A stretch of 6,745 nucleotides of DNA from Alphaproteobacteria bacterium. Lineage in GTDB: Bacteria > Pseudomonadota > Alphaproteobacteria > Rhodobacterales > Rhodobacteraceae. Both the position numbers and the translations under genes were made by a program. Each line of letters starts with the position of its first letter. Within the stretch, counting starts at the first letter, position 1. Where the stretch lies: assembly GCA_024279075.1 (NCBI GenBank), contig JAJRRX010000517.1, positions 1 through 6,745 on the forward strand, written 5' to 3'. Shown here piece by piece: positions 1 through 5,868 of this stretch. The notes beneath the pieces were generated by a model that was not told where the DNA came from, made no database searches, and worked only from the letters and a program-made list of their open reading frames with translations.

Positions 1-276
1 AACGGGCAAGTGCCTTGGTTGGGTGATGTGCCCATTCTTGGTGCCTTGTTCCGCTCGGCAGAATTTCAGCGCAAGCAAACGGAGTTGGTGATCATCGTGA
101 CGCCGCATTTGGTCACCCCGACCACATCGGACGCCTTGGCCTTGCCAACCGACCGGATGCGTATCCCGACAGAAACCGAGCTTTTCCTTGGTGGCCGCAC
201 AGAAGGTGCCGCTGGGTCTAGTGCCTCAATTTCGCAGCTGGGCTTTGAAGGCTCTGCCGGATATGTGATGGAGTAA
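1..276 (+). CDS. rcpA: Secretin RcpA/CpaC of the Tad/Flp pilus, C-terminal end (5' part outside window)
   Basis: This is the last 91 codons of a type II/III secretion-type secretin, read in frame 1 from the first base to the TAA at 274-276. The start codon is outside the window; the GTG at 10-12 is an internal valine codon, not a start. The recognisable part is the C-terminal secretin signature: residues 5-19 of the fragment read PWLGDVPILGALFRS, followed by EFQRKQTELVIIVTPHLV. This is the end of the beta-barrel lip and the last strand found in GspD/PilQ/CpaC proteins. A tail of about 50 residues without clear structure follows. In the Tad system this protein forms the outer-membrane channel through which the Flp pilus leaves the cell. 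Its stop lies 4 nt before the next gene, so the two are almost certainly co-transcribed. Assignment to RcpA/CpaC rather than another secretin rests on the tad genes downstream. Confidence 0.93.
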   Translation, partial: NGQVPWLGDVPILGALFRSAEFQRKQTELVIIVTPHLVTPTTSDALALPTDRMRIPTETELFLGGRTEGAAGSSASISQLGFEGSAGYVME

Positions 277-280
277 GGAC

Positions 281-904
281 ATGAAACTACTTAACAAAAT
301 CATTGGTATCTCTGCTGTTTTGGCTTTGAGTGGCTGCTTGGAAACTGCGGGCACCTTGCCCAACGAGCGCAGCTTTTCTGGCGCAACCGAGCAAAATTAC
401 CTTGTGCAAACTGGGCAAGGCGGCTCTGCGGCTTACCTGCAAGGCTTATCGCAACAATTCCGCGATGAAGTGGCCACCATGATCAACTTTGACTTCAATT
501 CAACCCAGTTGGATGGTGAAGCACGGCGGATTCTGGATCAGCAAGCTGCGTGGATCATTGCGCACCCGACGGTCAAGTTCCGGGTCTATGGCCACACGGA
601 CAAAGTTGGCTCTAACGGCTTCAACCAACGTCTCGGCCTACGCCGTGCGCGGGCTGCCGTTAACTACCTTGTTTCCAAAGGCGCGCCTCGTAGCCGCTTA
701 GAAGCTTATACGTCGCTCGGGGAAACCCAGCCGATCGTAAACACGCAAGATCGCGAACGCCTGAATCGGCGCACCGTGACAGATGTGTTTGGCTTCGCGC
801 CACGGGTTATTCCATCGGACTTTGATGGTAAGCGCGCGGCAATCGTATACGGAAACTATGTTCAGGGCGGCGGCACTGTTGCTGGCACATCTACCCTTAA
901 CTAA
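281..904 (+). CDS. OmpA-domain lipoprotein associated with the Tad secretin
   Basis: This is a 207-residue protein with a lipoprotein signal peptide: a KLLNK basic start, a hydrophobic stretch, and a lipobox L16-S17-G18-C19, so Cys19 should be lipidated. After a linker, residues about 66-170 form an OmpA C-terminal peptidoglycan-binding domain. It has the core INFDFNS (68-74), GHTD (104-107), the NQRLGLRRARA helix (115-125) and NRRT (162-165). Asp107 and Arg122 occupy the positions that bind diaminopimelate in OmpA and keep the usual spacing of 15 residues. About 37 residues follow the domain. The ATG at 281 is preceded by GGAG (270-273) with 7 nt between, lying inside the last codons of the secretin gene. 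The likely role is anchoring the RcpA channel to peptidoglycan. It sits where other tad loci carry RcpB or CpaD, but I see no sequence evidence that it is one of those. A strong terminator follows. Confidence 0.9.
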   Translation: MKLLNKIIGISAVLALSGCLETAGTLPNERSFSGATEQNYLVQTGQGGSAAYLQGLSQQFRDEVATMINFDFNSTQLDGEARRILDQQAAWIIAHPTVKFRVYGHTDKVGSNGFNQRLGLRRARAAVNYLVSKGAPRSRLEAYTSLGETQPIVNTQDRERLNRRTVTDVFGFAPRVIPSDFDGKRAAIVYGNYVQGGGTVAGTSTLN

Positions 905-971
905 AACCTAATTACTGCAAAACCTCCCCCCTTCCGGCCCTGTCGGGAGGGGTTTTTTGTTAGGTTTTAGT
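900..971. repeat. 12-bp perfect inverted repeat enclosing the terminator
   Basis: ACTAAAACCTAA (900-911) and TTAGGTTTTAGT (960-971) are exact reverse complements, and T912/G959 could add a wobble pair. The arms enclose the whole terminator hairpin, so a read-through transcript could fold into a long two-part stem. The left arm includes the TAA stop codon (902-904) of the lipoprotein gene. If transcription ends at the T run (953-958), the right arm is not transcribed, so the structure would matter only for read-through RNA or at the DNA level. Its function is unknown. Confidence 0.75.
919..958 (+). terminator. Rho-independent terminator after the OmpA-lipoprotein gene
   Basis: A 9-bp stem pairs CCCCTTCCG (928-936) with CGGGAGGGG (944-952), with a single G-U pair and a 7-nt loop (937-943). 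Six T residues follow directly (953-958). AAAA at 919-922 precedes the stem, and an alternative register pairs AAAACCTCCC (919-928) with GGGA--GGTTTT using a 2-nt bulge. The stem begins 24 nt after the stop codon of the lipoprotein gene. It is oriented to end transcription from the rcpA side. On the other strand the run of T is shorter and not next to the stem, so efficient two-way termination is unlikely. Confidence 0.88.
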
Positions 972-1010
972 AACTTGCAATCCAAATCCTGCCAAACTAT
1001 AGTCAAAGCT

Positions 1011-1038
1011 CGCAAGCGCCGATCGGCGTATTCTTGCG
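1011..1038. repeat. Nested palindrome/hairpin in the intergenic region
   Basis: CGCCGATCGGCG (1017-1028) is a perfect 12-bp palindrome. It is flanked by CGCAAG (1011-1016) and CTTGCG (1033-1038), which are reverse complements of each other, with TATT (1029-1032) as an asymmetric bulge. As RNA or extruded DNA it would give a 6-bp outer stem, a bulge, and an inner 4-bp stem capped by GATC. There is no T run after it, so it is not a standard terminator. It stands out as a GC-rich island in an AT-rich gap. It could be a protein-binding site, a copy of a dispersed intergenic palindrome, or an RNA-stabilising hairpin; the sequence does not decide. Confidence 0.7.
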
Positions 1039-1043
1039 TAAAT

Positions 1044-1114
1044 GTTAACAAGTGTTGACGTCTGGCCCAAAAGCGAATTGTATCTCGCTCACGTGTATGT
1101 CAACAGTTAGTAAC
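1044..1114. promoter_or_regulatory. Inverted pair of 16-bp motifs, possible operator
   Basis: GTTAACAAGTGTTGAC (1044-1059) and the reverse complement of 1099-1114, GTTACTAACTGTTGAC, agree at 13 of 16 positions (pattern GTTAnnAAnTGTTGAC). The two sites face each other with 39 nt between them and lie upstream of the best promoter match before cpaE. A third copy of the left half only, TTAGTAAC, occurs at 967-974. The arrangement suggests a dimeric regulator binding two sites. The first site resembles a CtrA box (TTAA and TTGA), but the spacing is 6 rather than 7 nt and one half is imperfect. TTGACG (1055-1060) could also serve as a -35 element with a weak -10 around 1078-1083. This is inference from symmetry and position only. 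Confidence 0.45.
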
Positions 1115-1119
1115 CAGAA

Positions 1120-1154
1120 TTCACTAATACTTTTATTTTCCTTATAAATATAAT
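1120..1154 (+). promoter_or_regulatory. Candidate sigma-70-type promoter for the cpaE-tadD operon
   Basis: TTCACT (1120-1125) and TATAAA (1143-1148) are separated by 17 nt and match the -35 and -10 consensus at 4 and 5 of 6 positions. A second, exact TATAAT lies at 1149-1154, but without a good -35 at the right distance. The stretch is strongly AT-rich. Transcription would start around 1155-1161, giving a leader of roughly 55-60 nt before the GTG of cpaE. A separate promoter is expected here because a strong terminator lies upstream and the genes downstream are packed without gaps. Alphaproteobacterial promoters often diverge from the consensus, so the exact elements are uncertain. Confidence 0.5.
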
Positions 1155-1162
1155 AGACTATG

Positions 1163-1177
1163 TCATTAGCTTAATGA
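1163..1177. repeat. Small dyad just downstream of the candidate promoter
   Basis: TCATTA (1163-1168) and TAATGA (1172-1177) are reverse complements around a 3-nt centre (GCT). The dyad begins 8 nt after the TATAAT at 1149-1154, close to the expected transcription start, where a repressor site could sit. It is short enough to occur by chance in AT-rich DNA. Confidence 0.35.
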
Positions 1178-1202
1178 GTGAAATTATGTTTACGCAATAA
1201 AT

Positions 1203-1206
1203 GAGG
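1203..1206 (+). promoter_or_regulatory. Ribosome binding site that fixes the GTG start of cpaE
   Basis: GAGG at 1203-1206 lies 7 nt before the GTG at 1214. The next in-frame ATG (1232-1234) has no purine-rich element at a suitable distance, and the ATG at 1201 is in another frame. The GTG is therefore the preferred start. Confidence 0.7.
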
Positions 1207-1213
1207 TGCTTAG

Positions 1214-2434
1214 GTGGCGTTGTTAAAATTAATGGACCGCAAAATGGATGCCTTTGCCGTGGCCTCCAATCCTGCGAGTTTTGAGCTCCTGAGCGGTGAG
1301 CTTCAGGGATTATTCGGGCAAAATTGGGGCAATGTTACGGTGGCTGCCGCCGGCGAAATGCTTGGTCGCGGATCTATGGCCGGAGACGAAACCCTTATAG
1401 TGTGCGTTGAAGCCGCAGATGAGCAAAATCTCGAACCGATCGATAGCTTTGTGCGTGCTGCCAAAAAAGGCGGCTATATTGTAATTCTCATTGCCAAAGA
1501 TGTATCTCCCACGGCGCTGCACCACCTGCTCCAGCTTGGTGCAGATGATTTTGCGCCCTATCCTCTGCCTGACAACGCGCTCTCCAATATTTTCAATCGC
1601 CTGCGTGACAAACAAGACGCAGCCCCGACCGAACTTGCCCGCAAAAAATCTCGCAGCGGGGTGATTCTACCGGTTTACGGCGCGGCAGGCGGCGTTGGTG
1701 CCTCTACTTTTGCCGTTAACCTCGCGTGGGAAATGGCAATCGCAACTCGAAAAGACGATATGCGCGTGGCGCTGATTGATCTTGATTTCCAATTTGGCTC
1801 TGTTGCCACGCTGCTCGATATGCCGCGCCGCGACACTGTGTTTGAGCTTTTGACAGAGCCGGAAACCTTGGCTGGTGATACTTTGGCCCAAGCCATGACC
1901 TCCTATAAATCAGTATTGGCGGTCATGACCTCGCCTCCCGAAGTGCTGCCACTTGATATTGTCAACGCTGAATATATCGAAAAACTGTTGCGCCTGTTGC
2001 AGCAACGCTATGATTTTATCATTGTTGACCTGCCAAAGGCCCTCACAGATTGGTCAGCCTCGGTGCTAACCAATGCCGAGACCTATTTTTCTTTGCTGGA
2101 GCTTGATATGCGCTCGGCGCAAAACCTGATGCGCTATCTGCGGGTGCTGCGCGGCGAAGAGCTGCCCGGTGAAAAGATCCAGTATATCCTCAATCGCGCC
2201 CCAGGCTTTGCCGACCTGAACGGCAAAACCCGCGTTGGCCGCTTTTCAGAAAGCCTCGGAATCGAGATTAACATCTTGCTGCCGGATGGTGGAAAAGCTG
2301 TTACGCAAGCAGGCGACCAAGGTGAGCCATTGGCCAATGCCGCCGCCAAAATCCCGCTGCGCAAAGAGATTAAGAAAATCGCAGGGACTTTGGTAGATCT
2401 TACCGTCGAGGCCCGTGCGGCTGTTGTAGACTAA
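1214..2434 (+). CDS. cpaE: CpaE/TadZ, ParA/MinD-like localisation ATPase of the Tad pilus
   Basis: This is a 406-residue protein of normal length for CpaE. Residues about 13-130 resemble a degenerate response-regulator receiver domain: the pattern LLQLGADDFAPYPLP (105-119) is the end of such a fold, but no phosphorylatable Asp is evident after LIVCV (61-65). Residues about 150-400 form a SIMIBI/ParA-like ATPase. The P-loop region is GAAGGVGAST (156-165), the DLD motif is at 189-191 (VALIDLDFQFGS), and the Walker B-like strand is YDFIIVDLP (266-274). Both lysines of the ParA deviant Walker A (KGGVGKT) are alanine here (158 and 163), so ATP hydrolysis may be weak or absent. TadZ/CpaE proteins act in polar positioning of the pilus machine. 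It starts with GTG, is the first gene after the internal promoter, and its stop is 12 nt before cpaF. Confidence 0.93.
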   Translation: MALLKLMDRKMDAFAVASNPASFELLSGELQGLFGQNWGNVTVAAAGEMLGRGSMAGDETLIVCVEAADEQNLEPIDSFVRAAKKGGYIVILIAKDVSPTALHHLLQLGADDFAPYPLPDNALSNIFNRLRDKQDAAPTELARKKSRSGVILPVYGAAGGVGASTFAVNLAWEMAIATRKDDMRVALIDLDFQFGSVATLLDMPRRDTVFELLTEPETLAGDTLAQAMTSYKSVLAVMTSPPEVLPLDIVNAEYIEKLLRLLQQRYDFIIVDLPKALTDWSASVLTNAETYFSLLELDMRSAQNLMRYLRVLRGEELPGEKIQYILNRAPGFADLNGKTRVGRFSESLGIEINILLPDGGKAVTQAGDQGEPLANAAAKIPLRKEIKKIAGTLVDLTVEARAAVVD

Positions 2435-2446
2435 ACGGAGAAACCC

Positions 2447-3904
2447 ATGTTCGGACGCTTCAAGCAAAATCAACAGCCAGCCCCGGAAGCCCAGCCCGTT
2501 ATTGGTGAGCTTTCGCTTGAGCCAGAGGTTATCCTTAAAGCTCGCCCAACCGATACCAATACCATGACGGTTGATGAGCAAGACGCCCACCAACGAGAGC
2601 AAAAACGGCTAGATAAGCTGATGGATGTGCGGATGGAGGTGCATAAGCGCCTGCTGGAAACGCTTAATCTTTCCGCGATTGACCAAGCCGCAGAGGCTGA
2701 CTTGCGCCGAGAAATTGGCGTGATTGCCCGCGAAAGCATCCATGAGCTTGGGGTTGTGCTTAACGGCCAAGACCAAAAAGAGCTGCTGCAAGACCTGATG
2801 GACGAGGTTACGGGCCTTGGCCCAATTCAGCCACTGCTGCGTGATGAAACCGTTAACGATATTCTGATCAACGGCCCGCACCAGATATTTGTCGAGCGTT
2901 TTGGTAAGCTAGAACACACCAATGTACGCTTTAAGGATGACCGCCACCTGTTGCGCGTGATTGATAAAATCGTTTCCGCCGTTGGCCGCCGGGTTGATGA
3001 AAGCCACCCTTATGTAGATGCGCGCTTGGAAGATGGCTCGCGTTTTAACGCTATGGTCCCGCCCTGTGCGGTCGATGGCGCGCTGGTTTCTATTCGTAAA
3101 TTCTCCAAAGACAAGCTTTCGATCGAGGAGCTGATCCAGTTTGGCGCTTTTAACGAGCCGATGGCCACTTACTTGCAAGCCGCCGTGGCCACGCGCCTTA
3201 ATATCATCGTTAGCGGCGGTACCGGCTCTGGTAAAACCACCACGCTCAACGCACTTTCTGGCTTCATCGGGGCCAAAGAGCGGATCGTAACCATCGAGGA
3301 CACCGCCGAGCTTCAGCTCCAGCAAGCCCATGTTGGCCGGATGGAAAGCCGCCCCGCCAACGTCGAGGGAAAAGGCGAAGTTTCCCAGCGCGATCTGCTC
3401 CGCAACGCGCTGCGGATGCGCCCCGACCGCATTATCGTCGGCGAGACCCGTGGCGATGAGGTGATCGACATGTTGCAAGCTATGAACACCGGCCACGATG
3501 GCTCGATGACCACGATTCACGCCAACTCGGCCCGCGACAGTCTCTCACGGCTTGAAAATATGATCGCGATGTCCGGTGTTGATATGCCGATCAAGGCCTC
3601 GCGCGGGCAAATTTCATCGGCTGTTAACCTGATCGTGCAAGTCTCGCGGTTGACGGATGGCTCCCGCCGCATGGTTTCGATCACCGAAATCACGGGTATG
3701 GAGGGCGATATTATTTCCATGCAGGAAATCTTTAAGTTTCAGCGTGATTATGTTGATGAAGATGGCAAAATTCATGGGCATTTTACAGGCACTGGTTTGC
3801 GCTCTGCCTTTATGGAGCGTTTCAAGCAATGGGGCTATAACCTGCCAGCCACACTGTTTTCGGATACGCCTGTCTATGCCGACAATACGGAGATTAATCT
3901 ATGA
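2447..3904 (+). CDS. cpaF: CpaF/TadA, secretion ATPase that powers Flp pilus assembly
   Basis: This 485-residue cytoplasmic hexameric ATPase of the GspE/VirB11 family is the motor for pilin polymerisation. Residues 1-60 are a variable, charged leader, about 60-220 the N-terminal domain, and about 230-430 the RecA-like core. All motifs are intact: Walker A GGTGSGKTTT (257-266, Lys263), Asp box TIEDTAELQLQ (282-292), Walker B RIIVGETRGDE (328-338, Glu333), and His box with His350 and His358 (TGHDGSMTTIHAN). RMRPDR just before Walker B is typical of the CpaF group. The ATG at 2447 has CGGAG (2436-2440) 6 nt upstream. Its stop overlaps the start of tadB (ATGA at 3901-3904), indicating translational coupling to the membrane platform it works on. 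No PilT-like retraction ATPase is seen nearby. Confidence 0.97.
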   Translation: MFGRFKQNQQPAPEAQPVIGELSLEPEVILKARPTDTNTMTVDEQDAHQREQKRLDKLMDVRMEVHKRLLETLNLSAIDQAAEADLRREIGVIARESIHELGVVLNGQDQKELLQDLMDEVTGLGPIQPLLRDETVNDILINGPHQIFVERFGKLEHTNVRFKDDRHLLRVIDKIVSAVGRRVDESHPYVDARLEDGSRFNAMVPPCAVDGALVSIRKFSKDKLSIEELIQFGAFNEPMATYLQAAVATRLNIIVSGGTGSGKTTTLNALSGFIGAKERIVTIEDTAELQLQQAHVGRMESRPANVEGKGEVSQRDLLRNALRMRPDRIIVGETRGDEVIDMLQAMNTGHDGSMTTIHANSARDSLSRLENMIAMSGVDMPIKASRGQISSAVNLIVQVSRLTDGSRRMVSITEITGMEGDIISMQEIFKFQRDYVDEDGKIHGHFTGTGLRSAFMERFKQWGYNLPATLFSDTPVYADNTEINL

Positions 3905-4863
3905 GTATTGAACCCCTCATTTATGCGGTCATCTTTGCCGCTGTTCTGTTTCTGATTGAGGGTATTTACCTTGCTGTTTTTGGCAAATCCGTGCGGCTGG
4001 AAAGCCGGGTTAACCGGCGTTTGCAGCTGTTGGAAAAGGGCGAAAGCCGCGAATCGGTTATGGAAACCTTGCGCAAAGAGCGCGAGCAGCACACCCGCAC
4101 CTTGCGCTTACCTGTTATCGGCATTCTGTCCAAAAAAGCCGCGATTGCCAATATTGCCTTTACCCCCAATGCGCTGCTTTCTGTGGTGCTATTGCTGATC
4201 GTCATTGCCTTTTTCGCCCTCACATTCGCCACCTCGGCCAACCTGACCATGCGCATAATTATCTCGCTCATCATGGGGTACGGCGCGGTTTATGTATGGC
4301 TCAGCTCCAAAGCAAAAAAGCGGATGGACCTGTTTGAGGAGCAACTGCCCGATGCGGTTGAGCTAATGGTGCGCAGCTTGCGCGTTGGCCACCCGTTTGC
4401 CAGCTCGGTTAATATTGTAGCGCAAGAAATGCCAGACCCGCTGGGCACAGAATTTGGCATTCTGGTGGATGAAGCCAATTTTGGCGCTGATATTTCGGAC
4501 TCGCTGCGCAAAATGACGGAGCGGGTAGACGTGCAAGACCTGCGCTTTTTGGCGGTTGCTGTGTCTATTCAATCCCAATCCGGTGGTAACTTGGCGGAGG
4601 TTCTTGACGGCTTAGGCAAAGTGATCCGCTCGCGCTTCAAGCTGTTTCGGCGGGTGAATGCGATTACCGCCGAGGCCAAATGGTCCGGCTGGTTCTTGTC
4701 CTTTTTCCCTATTATCGCGCTTGTAATGATCAATGTTTTACAACCAAATTATTATGATGGCGTAGAAAATACCCCGGTATTTCTGCCTATGGTGATTGCG
4801 GTTATGGTATTTTTAGTCGTCAATATTATCTTTATGCACATGATGGTTAATTTTAAGGTCTAG
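3901..4863 (+). CDS. tadB: TadB, inner-membrane platform protein of the Tad pilus
   Basis: This 320-residue type II secretion F-domain protein has hydrophobic segments at about 5-27, 92-110, 117-135, 262-281 and 292-315. The cytoplasmic F domain (about 145-260) contains EEQLPDAVELMVRSLRVGHPF (146-166) and the GGNLAEVLDGLGKVIR stretch (228-243), which are hallmarks of TadB. It pairs with TadC to form the platform on which CpaF acts; each is related to one half of GspF. The start overlaps the cpaF stop by 4 nt, with GGAG (3889-3892) 8 nt upstream. Its TAG stop (4861-4863) is in the same frame as tadC, seven codons before the tadC GTG. The last 140 bases are more AT-rich than the rest of the gene, fitting a hydrophobic C-terminal membrane segment and giving no sign of transfer. 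Confidence 0.96.
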   Translation: MSIEPLIYAVIFAAVLFLIEGIYLAVFGKSVRLESRVNRRLQLLEKGESRESVMETLRKEREQHTRTLRLPVIGILSKKAAIANIAFTPNALLSVVLLLIVIAFFALTFATSANLTMRIIISLIMGYGAVYVWLSSKAKKRMDLFEEQLPDAVELMVRSLRVGHPFASSVNIVAQEMPDPLGTEFGILVDEANFGADISDSLRKMTERVDVQDLRFLAVAVSIQSQSGGNLAEVLDGLGKVIRSRFKLFRRVNAITAEAKWSGWFLSFFPIIALVMINVLQPNYYDGVENTPVFLPMVIAVMVFLVVNIIFMHMMVNFKV

Positions 4864-4884
4864 ACGGCCAGAAAGAGATCCCGC

Positions 4885-5868
4885 GTGATCAGCACAGCAC
4901 TTGAATTTATCACCGCTGCTCTTGGCCCGCTTGGGCCCGTCATTGTGGCCGGTGGGCTTGGCCTTTTTCTCATACTCCTTTCCTTGCCAGTTATTCTGAA
5001 AAAGGGAGAGGACCCTTTCGCCAAACTCGGGAAAGGCAGCACCCCTAGCGCCACCTTCAACAAAAAAGACGGCAAAGGCCGGATGAACCTGCGCTATGAC
5101 AGCGGCAAAATGAACCTTGCCAAATTTGAGGCCTATCTCACCCCGCAAAATGCGGATGAACTTACAGCAGCGCGGCTAAAACTGATGCAAGCTGGGTATC
5201 GCTCACGCGGCGCTGTGGGGAACTTCAATTTTTTACGCATGATTTTAGGCCTGAGCTTTTTGGGCATAGGCCTGCTTTATAGCCTTATTATGAGCGGCGA
5301 TCTTTCGGCGCTACAGGTTTCGCTCTACATTATTTTGCCCGGCGCTGCTGGCTATTACTTGCCCAGTTATTGGGTGGAACGGCGGCGCCAAACGCGCCAA
5401 CAGGAGCTTGAAGACGGCTTCCCAGACGCGCTGGACCTGATGTTGGTCTGTGTTGAAGCGGGGCAATCGCTCGACCAGTCCATTGTGCGGGTGGCTACAG
5501 AGATCAAACACTCCAACAAGGCGCTCTCGGAAGAGTTTGAAATTGTGGCCAATGAGCTGCGCGCAGGTAAAGAGCGGGTTTCAGTGCTGCGAGACCTTGG
5601 GGAGCGCTGCGGCGTTTCCGATATCAGCTCCTTTGTGACCGTTTTGGTACAGTCTGCCAATTTTGGTACCGCCATTTCAGATGCGCTGCGGGTGTACGCT
5701 TTTGAAATGCGCGATAAACGCATTATGCGCGCCGAAGAAAAAGCCAATAAGCTGCCAACCAAGATGACCCTTGGCACCATGCTTTTCACCGTGCCGCCGC
5801 TGCTTATCATTATGGTTGGGCCTTCTGTATATGATATTTACGTTAACCTAGGCGCCGGTGGCCAATAG
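4885..5868 (+). CDS. tadC: TadC, second inner-membrane platform protein of the Tad pilus
   Basis: This 327-residue F-domain protein is the partner of TadB. Membrane segments are likely at about 15-37, 116-135, 142-162 and 293-313. The cytoplasmic F domain lies at about 170-290, beginning with ELEDGFPDALDLMLVCVEAG (174-193), and SANFGTAISDALRVYAFEMR (257-276) is the other typical block. The GTG at 4885 is the only usable start: the tadB stop is upstream in the same frame, and the codons between contain no ATG, GTG or TTG. The Shine-Dalgarno is modest (GAGA within 4872-4878, about 6 nt upstream), so translation probably depends partly on ribosomes leaving tadB. The stop shares one base with the start of tadD (TAGTG). 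The length and motifs show no damage. Confidence 0.95.
   Translation: MISTALEFITAALGPLGPVIVAGGLGLFLILLSLPVILKKGEDPFAKLGKGSTPSATFNKKDGKGRMNLRYDSGKMNLAKFEAYLTPQNADELTAARLKLMQAGYRSRGAVGNFNFLRMILGLSFLGIGLLYSLIMSGDLSALQVSLYIILPGAAGYYLPSYWVERRRQTRQQELEDGFPDALDLMLVCVEAGQSLDQSIVRVATEIKHSNKALSEEFEIVANELRAGKERVSVLRDLGERCGVSDISSFVTVLVQSANFGTAISDALRVYAFEMRDKRIMRAEEKANKLPTKMTLGTMLFTVPPLLIIMVGPSVYDIYVNLGAGGQ

Noticed and set aside
489..701. 70-codon frame on the plus strand inside the OmpA-lipoprotein gene
   Set aside because: It overlaps a coding frame with clear domain motifs and has no domain of its own.
1044..1059. CtrA box, since CtrA controls pili in several alphaproteobacteria
   Set aside because: The two halves are TTAA and TTGA with 6 nt between, not the TTAA-N7-TTAA arrangement. 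Kept only as an unassigned motif.
1174..1200. Eight-codon frame (MSEIMFTQ) just before cpaE, a possible leader peptide
   Set aside because: It has no convincing ribosome binding site, no run of regulatory codons, and no attenuator-like hairpin after it.
2909..3520. Open frame of 203 codons on the minus strand opposite cpaF
   Set aside because: It lies wholly inside cpaF, whose protein motifs are all intact. The translation has no recognisable domain, and long antisense frames are common opposite genes with this codon use.
5367..5810. Open frame of 147 codons on the minus strand opposite tadC
   Set aside because: The translation is rich in Ser and Arg, as expected for an antisense shadow, and tadC is clearly the real gene.
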